Below are positions 41,671 through 43,191 of a DNA stretch of 43,191 bases, in pieces (position 1 is the stretch's first letter; each line of letters begins with the position of its first letter). The DNA lies in the NCBI GenBank assembly GCA_028291365.1, contig JAQGIE010000076.1, positions 1 through 43,191 of the forward strand, written 5' to 3'. This DNA comes from Rhodospirillales bacterium (lineage in GTDB: Bacteria; Pseudomonadota; Alphaproteobacteria; BOG-932; Roseiterribacteraceae). The position numbers were made by a program, and so were the translations under genes. Below the pieces are notes generated by a model. It was not told the DNA's origin and searched no databases. It saw nothing but the letters and a program-made list of their open reading frames with translations.

Positions 41671-42421
41671 AACCCCCGCCGAGTTCGAGCTGCAAGGACG
41701 CCCCGTCCCACAGGACCGCGCGCGCCGCGTCGGTGTAGGCCCCGTCAGCCTCGTGCAGCACCAGCCCCGGCAGCAGGCTCGACGGCGCGCGCGAGCCGAC
41801 CGCGGCCTGGACCAGCACGCGCTTGGCCGCGACGTCCCGCTTGGGCCACAGCGGCAGCACCCGCACGTCGCCGAACAGCGGGTCGAGCGCAGCCAGGATC
41901 GCGGCCAGCCGGTCGGCGCGATGGATCAGGCTCAGCGTGCCGCGATGGACGAGGCGGGTGCGCGCCACGGTGATCCAGCGCGCGAGATCGTCGCCGTCGG
42001 CGTGGCCATGCGCCTTCGCCTTGCGCGGTTCGGGCGACGGGTCGTGCGCGCCGGCTTCGAGATAGGGCGGGTTGAGCAGCACGCGCGCAAATGGACCGGC
42101 GGGGGCCGCGGAGATGTCGGCACGTGCCACCCGCACGCGATCTTCGACGCCGTTGGCGACCGCGTTTTCGCGCGCCAGCACGACCGTTTCCTCGTCGGCT
42201 TCGACGCCGACCAGCTCGATCCCGGGCAGACGGGCGGCGAGGCAGAACAGGGCGGCGCCGACGCCGCAGCCGAGTTCGAGCACGGTCTCGCCGTCGCGCG
42301 CCGGCACCGACGCGGCGAGCAGCACCGGATCGATGGCGGCGCGGTAGCCCTGCGCCGGCTGGGTCAGCCGCACGCGGCCGCCGAGCAGCGTGTCAGCGCT
42401 GGTCGAGCGCATAGCCTGCAT
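41669..42421 (-). CDS. TrmN6-like methyltransferase
   Basis: A 250-residue class I SAM-dependent methyltransferase of the kind that methylates N6 of A37 in tRNA1(Val). Motif I is VLELGCGVGAALFCLAARLP, the acidic end of beta2 is in LVGVEADEE, and the amino-methyltransferase motif NPPY is in RVLLNPPYLEAGAHD. The region before it, LLGGRVRLTQPAQGYRAAID, is characteristic of this family. ATGs at 42421 and 42412 are both possible; either overlaps the DUF2007 gene, indicating co-transcription. The order ispB / DUF2007 / this gene is common in alphaproteobacteria. Confidence 0.87.
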   Translation of the reverse strand: MQAMRSTSADTLLGGRVRLTQPAQGYRAAIDPVLLAASVPARDGETVLELGCGVGAALFCLAARLPGIELVGVEADEETVVLARENAVANGVEDRVRVARADISAAPAGPFARVLLNPPYLEAGAHDPSPEPRKAKAHGHADGDDLARWITVARTRLVHRGTLSLIHRADRLAAILAALDPLFGDVRVLPLWPKRDVAAKRVLVQAAVGSRAPSSLLPGLVLHEADGAYTDAARAVLWDGASLQLELGGG

Positions 42422-42611
42422 CCGCGACCAGACGCCGCGCCGGGATCAGATCGTCCTGGTCGACCATGAGCCGACGCGGGATGGCGCCGATGGAGCCTTC
42501 GAGAACGCTCGTATGTTGATCGGCTACCAGCGACGTGATGCCGGCGTCCGCCAGCAGCGCCTGGAGGAAGGAAAGCAGCACGAGATCGTTGGTTCGCAGC
42601 AGTTCGGTCAC
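42393..42611 (-). CDS. DUF2007 protein (putative signal-transducing)
   Basis: A 72-residue protein of the DUF2007 family: TELLRTNDLVLLSFLQALLA then AGITSLVADQHTSVLEGSIG and IPRRLMVDQDDLIPARRLVA. The family is a small ACT/PII-like fold thought to bind a ligand, with no known function. The start is a GTG. It diverges from the polyprenyl synthase gene; about 170 bases lie between them, in which I see no clear promoter or hairpin. Its 3' end overlaps the methyltransferase gene. Confidence 0.85.
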   Translation of the reverse strand: MTELLRTNDLVLLSFLQALLADAGITSLVADQHTSVLEGSIGAIPRRLMVDQDDLIPARRLVADAGYALDQR

Positions 42612-42781
42612 AGGCTTGACCGGTCCAGGTGCCCAGTTATGTTGCGTTCACCGCGGATTTTGCCCGGAATTCCAGGCATTTCGCCAGCGTTGTGGTCGCC
42701 GGAAGTTCGGCCGGTTGCGGCAATGACGATCCGATCGGGTACAGTGTTCAAACGAATGCCCGTTTTCGGAGCGACCGACCT

Positions 42782-43191
42782 TTGACCGCCCCTGCCATCC
42801 AGATCCGTAGCGAGCGCGAGCCGCCTCTTCGAGAGGGTGGGTCCGATGGACTCGAGCGGCTGACGCGGCTGGTCGCTGACGATCTGGCCGAGGTCAATCG
42901 CGCCATCCTGGCACGGATGCAGTCGTCGGTGCCGCTGATCCCGCAGCTGGCGAGCTACATCGTCGCCGCCGGCGGCAAGCGGCTGCGTCCGCTGCTGACC
43001 TTGGCCTCGGCGCGGCTGTGCGGCCATGACGGCAATCGGCATGTCGCGCTCGCGACCGCGGTCGAGTTCATCCATACCGCTACGCTGTTGCACGACGACG
43101 TCGTCGATGAAAGTGAGCGTCGTCGCGGCCGGGCCAGCGCCAATGCGCTGTTCGGCAACAAACCCTCGGTGCTGGTCGGCGATTTCCTGTT
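42782..43191 (+). CDS. ispB: Polyprenyl diphosphate synthase (IspB-like), partial
   Basis: The first 136 residues or so of a trans-polyprenyl diphosphate synthase, which makes the side chain of ubiquinone. Visible are RLVADDLAEVNRAILARM, the substrate-binding YIVAAGGKRLRPLLTLAS, EFIHTATLLHDDVVDESERR (first Asp-rich motif DDxxD) and the start of the next segment, GRASANALFGNKPSVLVGD. The gene runs off the right edge. The TTG at 42782 is the best start I can find, with GGAGCG upstream; no in-frame ATG or GTG precedes the conserved region. Confidence 0.93.
   Translation, partial: MTAPAIQIRSEREPPLREGGSDGLERLTRLVADDLAEVNRAILARMQSSVPLIPQLASYIVAAGGKRLRPLLTLASARLCGHDGNRHVALATAVEFIHTATLLHDDVVDESERRRGRASANALFGNKPSVLVGDFL

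Noticed and set aside
42712-42750. A sigma-70 promoter for the polyprenyl synthase (TTGCGG ... TACAGT)
   Set aside because: The spacing of 19 bases and the weak boxes are not convincing in GC-rich DNA.
42756-42785. A nine-codon leader frame starting MPVFGATDL before the polyprenyl synthase
   Set aside because: Very short, without an attenuator-like structure or runs of a regulatory codon, and it ends by overlapping the TTG start only by chance geometry.

Overview
The window is GC-rich, densely coded chromosomal DNA. It most likely comes from an alphaproteobacterium of the Rhodospirillales/Hyphomicrobiales kind. This rests on four things: the order ispB / DUF2007 / TrmN6-like methyltransferase / glyQ-glyS-ppdK, the DUF3108 and DUF2007 proteins, the use of a separate GlyQ and GlyS, and small GC-rich palindromes with CCCCGC-GAAA/GAAG-GCGGGG cores. 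I saw no rRNA, tRNA, CRISPR array, insertion sequence or prophage. No gene-free stretch exceeds about 200 bases.

Region 1 (1-11.5 kb) is an aerobic phenylacetate (paa) catabolic cluster. On the minus strand paaA and the start of paaB run off the left edge. Diverging from them are paaG, paaI, paaJ/pcaF, the regulator paaX, a C-terminally truncated second paaG, paaY and a small exported protein. A second divergent pair follows: paaF-paaH on the minus strand and paaZ on the plus strand. Together they cover epoxidation of phenylacetyl-CoA (PaaA, PaaB), isomerisation to the oxepin (PaaG), ring opening and aldehyde oxidation (PaaZ), beta-oxidation-like steps (PaaF, PaaH, PaaJ) and thioester rescue (PaaI, PaaY). 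PaaZ carries an extra C-terminal SRPBCC-type domain. Both divergent promoters contain paired TGATAC/GTATCA-like half-sites 27-28 bp apart, a layout like known PaaX operators.

Region 2 (11.6-22.5 kb) is mixed: a VOC protein, a HisC-type aminotransferase, a HigBA/RelE-like toxin-antitoxin pair, an Lrp/AsnC regulator diverging from a fused E1alpha-E1beta plus E2 of a branched-chain-type 2-oxo acid dehydrogenase, an M19 dipeptidase, three conserved or unknown proteins (one DUF3108), and an exported methyltransferase-like protein.

Region 3 (22.5-29.6 kb) is a minus-strand train of seven genes: a GT9 glycosyltransferase, a GT2 glycosyltransferase, O-antigen ligase, pyrC, pyrE, a DUF3995-like membrane protein and a MOSC protein. 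Each joins the next by an exact 4-base overlap. Diverging from it are ygfZ and a GT4 glycosyltransferase. pyrC carries an in-frame palindromic repeat.

Region 4 (29.6-35.4 kb) encodes an orphan Liv-type binding lipoprotein, a terminator and tandem palindromes, a NitT/TauT-type ABC importer with an amidase, and a CheY-like response regulator whose C-terminus is written by a palindromic repeat. Region 5 (35.4 kb to the end) has ppdK, glyS and glyQ as an operon, a small membrane zinc-ribbon-like protein, a composite intergenic palindrome, a TrmN6-like methyltransferase, a DUF2007 protein, and the start of a polyprenyl diphosphate synthase running off the right edge.
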